Origin: Prochilodus magdalenae
Lineage: Eukaryota; Chordata; Actinopteri; Characiformes; Prochilodontidae
Assembly (NCBI GenBank): GCA_024036415.1
Contig: JAMWET010004996.1
Coordinates: forward strand, 1 to 64,000
Length of the DNA stretch: 64,000 nucleotides
Direction: 5' to 3'
Shown here: piece after piece, positions 1-10,905 of the stretch
Position numbering within the stretch: position 1 is the stretch's first letter
Layout: every line of letters begins with the position of its first letter
Made by a program: the position numbers and the translations under genes
Notes under the pieces: model-generated
Database searches by the model: none
What the model saw: the letters and a program-made list of their open reading frames with translations, nothing else
Told to the model about the DNA's origin: nothing

Positions 1-515
1 CGAGGGGTATAAAGACAGTCTAATGGTGTACGGTGAGAGGCAGGCAGTGTTTCAGCTGTCTTCACAGTCTTGTGTAAAGTCTTATGTACTGAGCTGGTAG
101 TGTGGCCTCGCTATGCACTGTAACAATGAGGGAGCTATTAAAGTAAGTAACTGGGTTAGCCGGAAATGTTGAGCTCAGTGATGTGCAAAACCTAAATTAA
201 CAAACACAAGACACCTAATATTTAACTGCTCACTTAATATTACAGTTCAGTTACAAGTTCAGTGACGTTTCAACTAGGTAAACATGTACCTGTAACACAT
301 TTACTTAACATTCGTTAAGCACTGTAACCATTGTTAATGTAAAGTGTAAAGTGTTAGCTTCCCGTTTTGTAGGTTCAAAATCTACATCACTTTCTTGCAG
401 TGTACTGTACTGCAGTTTGATAGAATACCCTCTAGTGTGCACTTATAAAACATGACGAGGATGTTTGTACTGACTCCTCTAATTATTATCACTATGCTAA
501 GTAGCAGTGATAGTA
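1..515. other. Intergenic or intronic DNA, no gene seen
   Basis: A/T-rich sequence with short reiterations of TTAAC, GTAAC and GTGTAAAG between about 230 and 420. No frame of useful length and no splice-bounded reading frame is apparent. Confidence 0.6.
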
Positions 516-605
516 CTTAGGGGTCAACCGATTTTTTTCAGGACCCATATTGATACTAATCATTACTAATCAAGGATACTGATAAATGATATTTGGGCTC
601 AATAG
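516..605. repeat. Degenerate GGTCRACCGAT-type dispersed repeat fragment
   Basis: Begins with GGGTCAACCGATTTTTTTCA and continues with degenerate alternations of GATACTGAT, resembling a teleost repeat built of reiterated CCGATA words. Only a worn fragment remains. Assignment is from pattern memory. Confidence 0.3.
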
Positions 606-640
606 TCATTTACCATAATATCGCTGTCTAAAGAACAGCA

Positions 641-1487
641 AAGCCCAGTCCCATTTCACCCCTAACAGTTAAGACCTCCGTTTTGCATGTCCACATCTAG
701 GTGTAGGGTGGTCCCGATTGTTGTTGAGATGAAGGGGAAGGGGCTGCGTTGCCCTTCAAATGGAGATATTACAAAGGCAGACTTTAAACTGAGTGTTATG
801 AGAAAATTCCCAGAATGCCCTGTAAATCAACGCCAAGATGGCTGCACAAGCGACCAAAGGGACCCATAAATATAAAAGTTTTATTTATTAAAATGATGCT
901 GTGTTGTAAGATAAACATTGATTTTGCATTTTATGGCTATTTTCGTTACAGCACGTGAAAAAAATTGCTACTAAACATTTAAGGTGGAACTGGGAAATTT
1001 GATCATGAAGCTGGCGTCCAGCTTCCTTTCACCAAAGAATTCTTGGTGGTGAAAATAAATAATTATCATCCTCCTCTTTGAAGGCATGCCCTAAATGTGT
1101 TTAAGCAGTAAGGAGCTGAACTTTACCCTCCTCTGCTGTCACTGCAGACTGGCAGGGTTGCCTACAAAGCACCACTCATAGCCTGTTAATGAAGTAACGT
1201 GTATTTTTTGTTTGGGTTCTTTTTTATTCGGTGACTTGTGAGACTGATTGATGTGTAAACCGGTTAAAAAGTTGAATGAAATGAATGAATTGCGAGCACC
1301 CATGTTTTCCATCTGTTTACATGAAAGCCGCTGAAAACAGCTGATGATGTATCTGGTTGTTGAAGGGCTGTCCCGTTTCATAGGGGGAAGATTTCAACCA
1401 CTAACCCTTGTAACTCAATTTCAAGGGGGAGAGTTGCACTCGAAAACAAGGGCTAGGGCTAAAAATAAGAAATGGGATTGGGCCCAA
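641..1487. mobile_element. Non-autonomous DNA transposon (MITE-like), about 0.85 kb
   Basis: The left end reads GCCCAGTCCCATTTCACCCC. The right end, read on the opposite strand, starts GGGCCCAATCCCATTTC and continues into CCCTAGCCCTTG-type sequence. These form imperfect terminal inverted repeats around an interior with no transposase. The 60-codon frame at 687-869 starts inside the left arm and looks fortuitous. Fish genomes carry elements with such 'ccctaccccta' arms, but the superfamily (hAT, Harbinger or other) cannot be decided here. No clear target-site duplication was seen. Confidence 0.5.
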
Positions 1488-1640
1488 GTATCTCCAAAAT
1501 GGCATCTTCACAAGAGAAGCCAAAAACCTAATTTAATTTGAATGTTACTCAATGGCACCAGATTTCTATTCATGCAAATCGGGCCATTTCTATTGGTCCA
1601 TTCATCATGAAGGCAAACGACAGCTTTTTTATTAGGACAG
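1488..1640 (+). repeat. Dispersed repeat R1, copy 1
   Basis: Contains CAAGTATCTCC, a 'CTCAATGGCACCAGA' block, GGGCCATTTCTATTGGTCCA and TTCATCATGAAGG in the same order as the copies at 4985-5175, 27425-27640 (reverse strand) and, in part, 56200-56335. It abuts the MITE on its left. No coding capacity; the class of element is unknown. Confidence 0.55.
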
Positions 1641-2106
1641 CAACGAAACATTTGAAGTTAATAGTGTGAAGGCACTTCTTACTCACAACTTACATTAAAT
1701 GTAGATTAGAACATTATAAAAAAAGAAAGTAAAAATGAAAGATTTTAAAGTGCAAAGGTAGGAAATGTAATGGTCACCTGAAAAAACAATTAGGTCCGCT
1801 AGGATTCAAATTGGATGATTTCTGTATAGTATTAAAATGTAAACGACTAGATTCCTGTAGGACACTTTTAGATCCCATTAGGAAAAATGATCATATACAT
1901 TTGGAATCAGACCCAGAACCCCTGTTAAAGCATTACAGCCCTTTACACCATGTTATCAGCCCAACAGGACAAACACAAAAATAATATTACTGACTGTTAA
2001 TAGAGCATAGACTGCTAAAACATGATCATTTAAACTTTCTGGTCTGTTTTACATTGCTACTCCCCTATGTTATCAGTTATTTAATATTGGATATTGCACA
2101 TAATGC
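1641..2106. other. No gene seen
   Basis: A/T-rich unique-looking sequence. No frame, repeat array or transposon end was recognised. Confidence 0.6.
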
Positions 2107-3112
2107 ATGCATCCAGAAGGAAGTGTGGGATTGCACTGCTATTGGGAAGGAAGATTGGAAAGATTACCTGGAACAATAAGTGATGATGACTAATATGAGC
2201 AATGTTTATTGAGCCACACATAAAGAAGTAGCATCTCTCAGCCATGTTACACACCATGCCAGACGTCTCGGCACAGAGTTGTGGAGTTTCCTAAAGGTAT
2301 CCTGTGATGATCCATCTCATGCAGTTCCTGCAGATTTTGTGGATAAGGTAAAGCCTCCCACACATTTTTAATCAGGGATACAGCTGGCAATGGTGCTGAG
2401 CATGGTGCCTGCACACATGGATGTGTAGGATGCATTGGGGGTTCCTCTGTATGGTCATCACTGCCAAATTGATACTCATCACTGAAGATGATCCGCTGCC
2501 ATTCAGAATCAATGGCATGATGCCACTGCAGTCTTTGTCGGCGTAGTGTTAAGGGTAGCCATCGTAACGGTCTGCATGCATGTAGTTCAGCATTGTGCAG
2601 CCGTCTGCCAAAGGCACTGTCAGTAACAAGATGACTCTTTGAGGGCCTCACTGCTTGCTGAATGTCCTCAGTTTTAGCTCTCCCAAATCATTCATGTTGC
2701 TGGTGCATGACTTTGTATATCCACTGCCTCCAACAGCGTGCTATGGTAGCATCCCCATGAGCTGTATGGCATGCAATACATCTATGGACTAATCCCACTT
2801 CCAAAAGAGGCCCATGATGCCACCCTTCTTCCAACTGCTCAAACTGCTTTCAAGCTCTTATCTGAGGTATACTTCACTTGCAAAGGAGGCTGCTACCACA
2901 ACAGTATGAGAATAGAAAGCACACACAACAGAATGACCTTATATAGTCAGTCAGGTATAGCATGAAAAGGCCTGTCCTTGCTTACGTCACATGCCTGGCC
3001 GAGCATGAAACTTGAGTCATTTGCATGTCTCACAACATCAAACCTACCCACCAAGTTTTATTCCTGTGGGTTGATTTCTTCTGGGTGCAGCTATTATTTT
3101 TTGAAAGATGAC
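2107..3112 (-). mobile_element. Tc1-A relic, copy 1 (Tc1/mariner superfamily)
   Basis: Fullest copy of a Tc1-like family with at least seven pieces in this window. The transposon 3' end lies on the left (CCAGAAGGAAGTGTGGGATT) and the 5' end on the right (TTCTGGGTGCAGCTATTATT), so the transposase reads on the minus strand. A Tc1-type TIR containing AGCTGCACCCAGAAG is recognisable at both ends. The interior between the body and the right arm is worn and probably rearranged. Confidence 0.8.
2247..2651 (-). pseudogene. Tc1-A transposase fragment, inactive
   Basis: A 134-codon open frame covering part of a Tc1-type DDE transposase (usual length about 340 residues). 'WQRIIFSDEYQF' holds the first catalytic aspartate (SDE). 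The segment that should carry the second aspartate (FQxDN..H) is absent. Where the family has NPIENVW, this copy reads SLIKNVW, so the catalytic glutamate appears replaced by lysine. The N-terminal DNA-binding helices are not in frame. Almost certainly dead. Confidence 0.75.
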
Positions 3113-3383
3113 TGTAAATAAACCTTGACTTGACCTGACTGTCCACGGGGAACCAACAGAAAGATTTTGATTTCTTTATGCCTAGGCCCACAGTGTATTT
3201 GAAAACAGACCATTGTTAATAAGTACTGTGGACCTGGTACAACAACATGGTCTCGATGCCCTGTGCCATTCTCTAAGATGGCTAAGATAGATTTTGTGAC
3301 AGCTGCATTTGCATGGAAGTGAGAATCCTTAACACACACCATGAGGAAGCCTTCATCTGCCGTCTGCTTTCATATTTTCCTCA
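3113..3383. other. No gene seen
   Basis: Unique-looking sequence to the right of Tc1-A copy 1. The 82-codon minus-strand frame at 3094-3342 starts outside any recognisable family and has no domain features. Confidence 0.55.
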
Positions 3384-3905
3384 GTGTGGCTTATCAAAGA
3401 TTTCGTTTTGCACTTCCCCAGGTTAAACTCTGTAATACAATTCGTTCACAATTGGGACTGCGGCAGACCGCCTGCTGGTTTAGTCCCGCTGGATGCTGCT
3501 AATCAAAAATCTGCCTGCCAGGTGGTCCAAATTACATTCCACAGTTCAGTAATGAACCGTACACATGACGGCCTGCCCAAAACTTGAGGTCTTCCCCTTT
3601 TTTTTCCCTCCACCATCAAGGCGACAGTTGACAGCCTTATCCCCCGCAGAAATCTGTTGTCGTATTGCTGCCCCCCCCCATCTTATCTCATCATATCAAC
3701 TTTAAAGAGCCTTTTGTTGAGCTCACCTGCCACAAAAATGTCAGGAAAATGCCAGCCGGTGAACATGGCCGGAGCAAAAAGCATGCAAGCGCTTATTCAC
3801 GCCATGCTAATGAGGTGACCTTGTCCTGCGTCATTCCCGCCGCAAGGCCGGCTGCGATGGACTGACACAGGCACAGACGTGCTAAATCATTTTCCTGTCA
3901 GCTCA
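3384..3905. other. Unique, GC-richer stretch, candidate conserved non-coding DNA
   Basis: Free of recognised repeats, with balanced base composition and several CpG-bearing words. It includes a C8 run near 3671. Three overlapping short frames exist but none shows domains or splice-bounded structure. In a fish intergenic background such islands often prove to be conserved enhancers; that is inference only. Confidence 0.3.
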
Positions 3906-4319
3906 CCGTTAAGCACCCCAGAGATAGACAAGGAGGAGGCCATAATGAGATGCGAGGGTGCACAGGGGCTTCAGCTTTCCAGGAGTTCCATCCCTATTTC
4001 CTGTTGGCAGTAATAGGACAATAATGTTGTGGAATTGTTTCAAGGAAAAGGGTAGCTTTTGGGAATATGTCGGTGTGGTTCGACCTGCTGCAGCTGTAAT
4101 ATACAGTGGATTAGCAAGCATGATCATTTGACATAATACACATGTTGGATTCAGTGTATTTTAATGCATTAGTCTTTTGATTTTGTCACAGCTTATGCTT
4201 GCTTTCAGTTTTCCCACTCCTCCAAAACTCAGTCTTAGATGTTGGTTCCATTTCCTGCTTCTCATAACCTAAATAATTCACATTCAATAATCCTGAGATC
4301 TGGATTCTGGGGTAGTTAG
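3906..4319. other. No gene seen
   Basis: Unique-looking sequence without a recognisable transposon end or array. Confidence 0.55.
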
Positions 4320-4835
4320 TGTCACACTTCCAGGTTTCCCTGGCTCCACCGCTCCCCAGAACTCCATATCCCAGAGTGCATCATCTGATGACATCACACC
4401 CACATGTCCTCAAAGGTCCAATCAGCCCCGCTCTAGGCCACCTGAGCTTTAGCCCAGCTGCATCCACATTAACTCCAGTACAAAAGCCTCTCACAAAAGC
4501 GAAGTTTTGCCAAACCCATCTGTTTGCAACCCTGAGCATTTCTATCCTGTTTGTCTACTCTGGTTCCGACCCCTTTTAGTTCTCTGACTTCAATCTTTTT
4601 GACTTCGATCTACTCATCTTCTGGACTTTTGATTCCTGCTTGTCTTTTGACTTTCTCTCAGTCTCCTCCTTTTGCTTTGGTAGCCCTGCTGACTTCCTCT
4701 CCTGACCTCTGGCTCGTTTCATGACTCTGTCTTTGTTCTCCTCCCTCATGTTGATATGTGTGTTGCTGCTTTGTTACACTGCTCAACTGCTTAATAAAAC
4801 TTGTAGCTTTTTAGTTTAAACTTGCAATAAATATG
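4320..4835 (+). mobile_element. Worn solo LTR, same family as 19807-20347
   Basis: Starts TGTCACACTTCC and runs through CTCCATATCCCAGAGTGCAT, GATGACATCAC, CAGCTGCATCCA and a GCCAAACCCA block. All have counterparts in the same order in the LTR at 19807-20347. A CTTAATAAAAC poly(A)-type signal lies near 4790. Typical LTR architecture (promoter, then poly(A) signal, no coding). No internal retrotransposon genes or partner LTR lie nearby, so this is a solo LTR or remnant. The right edge is approximate. Confidence 0.6.
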
Positions 4836-4984
4836 GACAAAATGGTGGACAAAAACCCTAATGCATTTTTATTAGAGTTTGACTTTCTCCTACAGTTTTG
4901 ATGGCCTACCATCACTTGCACAGTAATGAGGAGATCCTCTGGATGGTTTTCTAAATACCATTTGATAACAATGATCCACGGTTG

Positions 4985-5175
4985 CAAATATCGTCACTGT
5001 CCAAAGACAAACAAGTATCTCCAAATTAGTAACTTTACAGGAGGGGGCAGATATACTTTAACTTTGATGTAAGTCAATGGAACCAGACTTTCCTCCAAGT
5101 AGTATTGGGTTTTTTCTGTTGGTCCATTCATCATGGAATGTAAATAGCAGCTCATGTGATCAAATAATGCATAAA
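4985..5175 (+). repeat. Dispersed repeat R1, copy 2
   Basis: Shares CGTCACTGTCCAAAGA, CAAGTATCTCC, ACTTTACAGGAG, GTAAGTCAATGGAACCAGAC and TTGGTCCATTCATCATGGAA with the other R1 copies, in the same order. Non-coding. Confidence 0.6.
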
Positions 5176-6384
5176 AGTAAACATCAACCAAATATGAGGC
5201 ATGTTTTTCTTTGGATATGCAAAAGGATTATGTCCTCATTATATTCATTTTGACCATAAATGTAATAAATGAAAGGACATCTGCACAATACTAGTCCAGA
5301 AACATACTCAATCCAGGTATACAAACAAGACACTGCCTGGCTAACATACTGCAAACTTCTGTAAAACTCATCATGCTTCATTTTAATGTTACTATGCAGC
5401 TTGCACTTGCATTATGAAATGCCTGGTGACACATTTTTGAACACAACGAAGCTTTGAACGAAGCATTGGTGACCAGGTCCTTGCATGAAGTATGTTTCTG
5501 GTATAAGTGTGTTTTTAATCACTGGGTTTTCTAATCATTTGCTGTGTACAGGAAACTGAATACTACTGTCTGTGGTAAATGCTTACTGCACAGAGACTGG
5601 TTTAAAGACGCTGTGGTCCCTCTTTGCAGGGGAAGCATTTGATGCATTGGACTGTAAATGCCGAGCCCAGACATACATTCCAGCAAAACGTAGATGGGAC
5701 TTATATCTGCAAATCTTACAAATGCAACTTCAGATTTAATAATACACCTTACCGATGGCAAATCTGGTCCAGGCTATGCTGGAGCGCTACTTTAATACCT
5801 TAAGCTAATGAGGTTCTATAATATGACTATAATAAATATGGCCATGCACCAGTAACATTGAACCAGCTGAGGGTGAGGTATACAAAAAATGGGGGATATT
5901 AAAGGTATCTGTGCTGTGCTTGTTGAGTAGAATTGACATCACAAATATATACATATATATAAAATATAGATTAGGCTCATCTGCAGAGAGTCCATTTGCA
6001 AGAACCACATCATTAGGTGGCTTCAGAAACAGCATTAATATGAAACATGGATGAAGTAGCCTAATTAGAAAATGTATGTTGCATGTAATGAACCTGTGTG
6101 AGCACTGGTTAATAGGATCATCCAACATTCATCAGCGCCAAGTATACAGGAGCACTATGCACCTCCCTTCACAATGTACATCACTGATAATGACCCTCTA
6201 ATTACAGTGAGTCAAGACAATTGGCCTTAAGACGAGTCCTTCAGAGCTGGATATGACTCACACAACGGCAAACAGTAAACCTCCTACCCTGTTCTCTTTT
6301 ATTCCCCCCATGACCCTTTCCCAAATCTTCCCTCATAATCTGGGATAAGGGCATAGTCCATATATCACTACCCAAAATGGCAAG
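5176..6384. other. No gene seen
   Basis: About 1.2 kb of A/T-rich sequence. Frames up to 107 codons occur on the minus strand (5805-6128) but show no domain or splice context. No transposon recognised. Confidence 0.5.
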
Positions 6385-6906
6385 AAAGGCAAATCTGTAA
6401 GTCCTCTTAGTGCCAGCACCATTGGCACATAGCTGTATGACACAGGACTGGATGCAGGCAGACTGCCCTTAAAACCACAGCAGCATTGCCGAAGACTGGT
6501 TTCGTGGAGTGACCCAAAATGGCAGTGGGTCATCTTCAGTGGCAAGTCCTGCTTTTGTCTTGGTGGAGACGGCCAACAAATCTGTGTGTGTCACTCCACC
6601 TCCACTCCTACCGCAATATCTACAGGAAGTGTGTCAGAATGTTTAAACTGCATGGGATAGATTATCACAGGACACCATTAGGAATCTGTACAACTCCATG
6701 CTGAGACATTTGGCTGTTAGCAAACATGGTAGCCTAACTCCATGCTGAGAGACACTATTTCTGTATATGTAGCTAAATAAATATCGCCCATATCGATCTA
6801 AACTAAGCATCATTTATTGTTCCTGGTGACCTTTATCTTCCTTCCCAACAGCACTGCGATCCCACACTTCCTTCTGGGTGCAGCTATTGTTTTGATGATG
6901 AGTGTA
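6385..6906 (+). mobile_element. Tc1-A relic, copy 2 (3' half)
   Basis: Begins inside the transposase with TTAGTGCCAGCACCATTGGC and keeps the GGTCATCTTCAGTGGCAAGT block, which encodes the IFSDE-type region in another frame. It ends with the family's 3' sequence, CTAAATAAATATCGCCCATA, then CCTTCTGGGTGCAGCTATTG and TTTGATGATGAGTGTA. A stretch is missing after GTCTTGGTGGAGACGGCC relative to the copy at 32871-33630. 5'-truncated, not coding-competent. Confidence 0.75.
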
Positions 6907-7384
6907 GATGAAGGCTTAGTGGTTTTACTAAGATACAGATCACATTAATTTACCAGCAACTTTAAAATGTTTTCCGCTTTTCTTTAAACACTGTATTTAC
7001 TGCATGTACTTCTGTCCTCAGACTGGAGATTTCTCTTTTCAAGGCCATGATAAAGGCTGGTCTGTAGTAGAGGGTTGCTTTTGTACAAAGGCTCGCATGA
7101 ATCGACTTTCCAATTTTAGGTATCAGCCGAAACCTTAAGATTAAAGTATCAGCATTGAAAGAGAAGACGTGTGATGTTGTCTAGTTTATCTATAGTGAGC
7201 CTCACACCGCACACTAAATGAGATAACAGTAACCCTGTGGTCAAATGTATCAGGCCAGACGTCTCCTGTGCTTGCCGACAAAAACAAGATGATTTCATCA
7301 TATTGAATGTACTCGGCTGCATCCTGGTTAATGCGGTGCAACTGGAATGTGGATTGTCAGCGAGAACTGCACTATACGGCTAAC
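6907..7384. other. No gene seen
   Basis: Unique-looking sequence between two Tc1-type relics; no domain-bearing frame. Confidence 0.55.
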
Positions 7385-7950
7385 GGTACTGTATGTGGTA
7401 TGTGGACACCTGACCATCACACCTATATGAGCTCATTGGACACCCTTTACAATAAGTATAGTGTTGCCCTCCCTTAATGTTTTTGGCTGCATGCTGGGCA
7501 GTAAGGCCTGGCCTGCCGAGCAATCAATGTTCAATCAGTGTTCCAATTCATCCCTATAGGGTTATGATCAGGGCTTAGTGTAGGCCACTGGAGTTCCTCT
7601 ACTCCCAGTTCCTCTACTCCTACCATGACTTTATGGAGCTCGCTTTGTGCATAGGGATACAATCATACAGGAACAGAACAGGAAAGGGCCTTCCCCAAAC
7701 TGCTACCACAAAGTTGGAAGCATGCAATTGTCTAAAATGTCTTTGTATGCTGTATCATTAGCACTGTAGCATTAACGTTTCCCTTCACTGGAAGTAAGGA
7801 CTGTCTTCTGGTACATGGGGTTCTTCTAGCATCCTCCAAACCTATTGATTGATTCATCCGTCAGACCGCGAGATAGTGAAATGTAATTGATGTCTTCAAA
7901 GGACACTCTTCCAGTGTCCAGTGGCGACATGCTGCACACCACTTCAGTCG

Positions 7951-8519
7951 GCACAGTGGAGTTCTATGATGTAGAATGGCCCACCTTAAACTCCAGCTGT
8001 ATTTCTCCTGCTATGCACACACACACACAAAGATGATGCTCCTACCTTAAAGCTGCAGACAGGCGGCTGTCAGGTGGGTAGATTCCTTTGGACAGATAGA
8101 TACACACAATCAAATGCTAGCACAGACAACAAGGTCAGCAAGACCTGTGATTTATTATTCATGCTGGATTATACATTCTCTAAAAGCAGTGGAGAGCAGG
8201 GCCGGACTGTTTATAGACCGGGACTTCCATTATGCCGAACAGGCCACCTTAAACTCTAACTATATTCCTCTTGCTGTATATATATTCATCTTTTTTTTAA
8301 CTCTTATTTATTATTTATGTGCTATGCTTGGATAAACAAGGTGTCCAGATAGCAATAAAGTAAAAACTGATCTTTTAAGGTGGGCATAATAATAAGCAGC
8401 TAATGTCAGCTTTATCCACTGTACGAGTTACAACCAGTGAACCATGACTGTATTACTTGCGGTTGGGGGGCAACTGGTTCAGCTCCTACGTCACTACAGA
8501 AACACACACTCACCAAAAA
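7951..8519. other. Material nested in Tc1-B, with a reiterated short block
   Basis: GCCCACCTTAAACTCCAGCT near 7980 and GGCCACCTTAAACTCTAACT near 8240 begin similar blocks of about 50 bp, each followed by a pyrimidine-rich, A/C-rich end. (CA)n at 8017-8031. Class unknown. Confidence 0.35.
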
Positions 8520-8884
8520 CATAGCTTACGCTGGTGGGACATAGTGAGACATGCGAATTATTCAAGTTTCACACTCACAATGTGTTGTATGTAACGTAAG
8601 CAAGGACCAGGCCGGTTCATGTTGTACCTGACTGACCCAACAGCCCGATGGCAGACATCCAGTGAGCAGTGATGCCCTCCATGAGTCATCCTGTTAGTGC
8701 CAGGCTGTTCTGGCATGTTGTGTTGGCAAACATGGTGGCCCTACTGCATACTGACATACACGACTTCTGTACGTGAAGATGAATAAATTTATTAGTTCCT
8801 GGTAAGCTTTATCTTCTTTCCAATAGCACTGCAAGCTGACACATCCTTCTGGATGCAACAATGATGATGATGATGATGAGTGTA
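8520..8884 (+). mobile_element. Tc1-A relic, copy 3, internally deleted, nested in Tc1-B
   Basis: The 5' arm is present (GGTGGGACATAGTGAGACAT, then a CACTCAC..GTAACGTAAGC block) and runs to CATCCTGTTAGTGCCAGG. It then jumps directly to GGCATGTTGTGTTGGCAAAC and the 3' arm ending TGATGATGAGTGTA. Nearly the entire transposase gene is lost, leaving about 365 bp, a MITE-like derivative. Confidence 0.65.
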
Positions 8885-9412
8885 TCTACTTGGCGTAGCA
8901 TGTATTGTTTATCTGAGCATTCTTGTGCCTTTATGTGCAAGTCTTTAGTCATTAGCTTGCAGTAAGCCGCCCAGTGCACTACCGGCCCATCAGTAATTCT
9001 CCTGCATTGGAAACCAGCTGGTGTGCAGCTGCTTGACCATAGACACCCGCTTCAGGAAGCTCCCCATACGCAGTTTTTGGCCTGCTGTTGCTTCCAGTGG
9101 CTATTTGGAGCTCTGTAGTGAGTGACGCAACTGAGAATACTCGCTTCAACACTTGGCAGCCACGCTCATTGAGTTTGCCGGGTCTGCCGCTTCATGGTTG
9201 AGCTGTTGCTGCTCCTAGATGCTTCCATTTCACAACAATACCACTTACAGTTAACCGGATCAATTCTGACCAGGCAGTAGTTCAGTGAACCGACCTGTTA
9301 GCATCCTGTGACTGTGCCACATTTAATGGCACTCATCTCATCTAGTGCCAGTGTTTGTCTATGGAGATAGGTGTGGCTAAAACACCTGAACTCAGTCATT
9401 ACGAGGGTCATA

Positions 9413-9752
9413 TACAGGGTCTATACATATTGTAACAAGGTAGATGTTGCCAGTTATTCTGTGTTCCATAATTGATATTAACAAAATTTCTATTCTTTGA
9501 CTCTTAGAGATGATCAGAATTTGCCAGGATGCACAACCCAGGCCTGCATCTAATATGATGTTACTATATATACTGCTGTTCCATCCACCAAGGTCCTTTA
9601 ATAATTCAATTACGTAACATTGAGACTTCACAACGTTAGGCCTGGGGACAGCCGTGTGGTTTGGAAGACTGCTGTCAACCACGTTCCTAATCTGAATTCA
9701 CACTCATCCTCTTGGTTTGCTGCTGGAGCCTTGTGCTACATTGGCAGGGTGA
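9413..9752. other. No gene seen
   Basis: Unique-looking A/T-rich sequence. The minus-strand 96-codon frame at 9392-9682 starts inside the Tc1-B arm and is not credible as a gene. Confidence 0.5.
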
Positions 9753-10061
9753 CAGGATGGGATGTGGTGGTGGCGAGGGGGTTGTTTGTGCACTGCCGGG
9801 TGCAGGCAGTGTAATGACAAGCCTGAGCGCTGTGCTCCTGTCATTAAAATGCTGGGGAGAGCTCATCTTGAGCCCTCCACAACAACTCCAGACACTGTGA
9901 TTGCAAAGCGGATGCAACTCAATCGTGTCTTGCTTGACGACATTCGTCATGCTCCGGAACGTTTTGATGCATGTATGTTGATTCCGGGAGGCACTGACAC
10001 ACGGAAGGAGGATGTTGAGGAGTATAGTGGAAAATTCTATGAGATCAGTTTTAGGGTTTAG
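9753..10061 (+). other. Unassigned open frame, about 103 codons
   Basis: Open from the codon after a TGA at 9750-9752 to a TAG at about 10061; first ATG at 9762. The first third is Gly/Trp/Cys-rich and looks like chance translation of a G-rich tract. The last 60 codons are charged and varied (QLNRVLLDDIRHAPERFDAC, later REDVEEYSGKFYEISF-like), which is unlike random A/T-rich sequence here. I do not recognise it. It could be a fragment of a mobile-element protein, a decayed exon, or chance. Confidence 0.25.
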
Positions 10062-10317
10062 TGTTGATTGTTACATAAGGTACATGGTTGGAGATCAGCT
10101 TCTCCTCAAACTCTCATAATAGCACCAATGAGCAAGCTGGAATAGAGAGGCTGCATTAATAAAGGTACATTGAGCAGTGGCTGTGTGCTGCTGTGTTCAG
10201 GTGGCCTAACACCTCTAACTCGGCATTAGATGATTACTGTCTTCTTCTGCTGCAGATCATTCACACCAATATGCTGATGTCAGATAAGGCCTGCCGCTGA
10301 AGACACACCATAGCAGG
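10062..10317. other. No gene seen
   Basis: Unique-looking sequence leading into the CAACCACC repeat. Confidence 0.5.
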
Positions 10318-10905
10318 CGACTAGCAATACCTTAGCAACCCAGCTGGGATATCATCGCAACCAGACACCAACACCTTACCAAACAGCTGCGACATCTTAG
10401 CCTAATAACATCCTAGTTTGATACCTCAGCAACCACCTAGCAACACCCTTGCAACCACCTGGGATACCATAGGAGCAACCTGGGATTCCTTAGCAACCAC
10501 CAGAAATACCTTAATAACCACCTGGGATACCATAGAAACCACCTAGCAACCATCTAGTATATCATGGCAACCACCTAGCAACACCTAGCAACCACCTGAA
10601 ATGCCTTAACAACCCCCTAGCAGCCATCTGGTATAACATAGCAACCCCCAACCAACATTTTTGCAACCACCTGGGATACCTTAACAAATGCCTGGCAACC
10701 ATCTAGTATATCATAGCAACCCCCAAACAACACTTTTGCAACCACCTGGGATACCTTAACAACTGCCTAGCAACCAACTAGTATAGCATAGCAATCCCCT
10801 GCAACACTTTTGCAACCACCTAGGATGCCTTAACAACCACATAGCAATATGTTAGCAACCACCTGGGACACATTAGGAACTGCCTAGCAACTGTCTTAGG
10901 ACCTT
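10318..10905 (+). repeat. Degenerate CAACCACC minisatellite-like array
   Basis: About 590 bp of reiterated GCAACCACCTGGGATACC-type and CAACCATCTAGTATAGCATA-type words, with a basic period near 20 bp and a looser period near 60-80 bp (for example CAACACTTTTGCAACCACCT recurring near 10660, 10735 and 10810). Every unit differs, so it is old. A short related tract lies at 28710-28830. Confidence 0.75.

Larger units (their letters stand above)
7385..9412 (-). mobile_element. Tc1-B relic, split by later insertions
   Basis: The left part (7385 to about 7950) starts near GTATGTGGTATGTGGACACC and contains CTTCCCCAAACTGCTACCAC and TTTCCCTTCACTGGAAGTAA, a fish Tc1-like signature read on the reverse strand. 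The right part (about 9000-9412) resumes with GACCATAGACACCCGCTTCA and ends near GTGTGGCTAAAACACCTGAA, which is this family's opposite arm. The transposase body is a mass of indels. The two parts fit together as one element of about 1 kb once the insert is removed. Confidence 0.65.
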
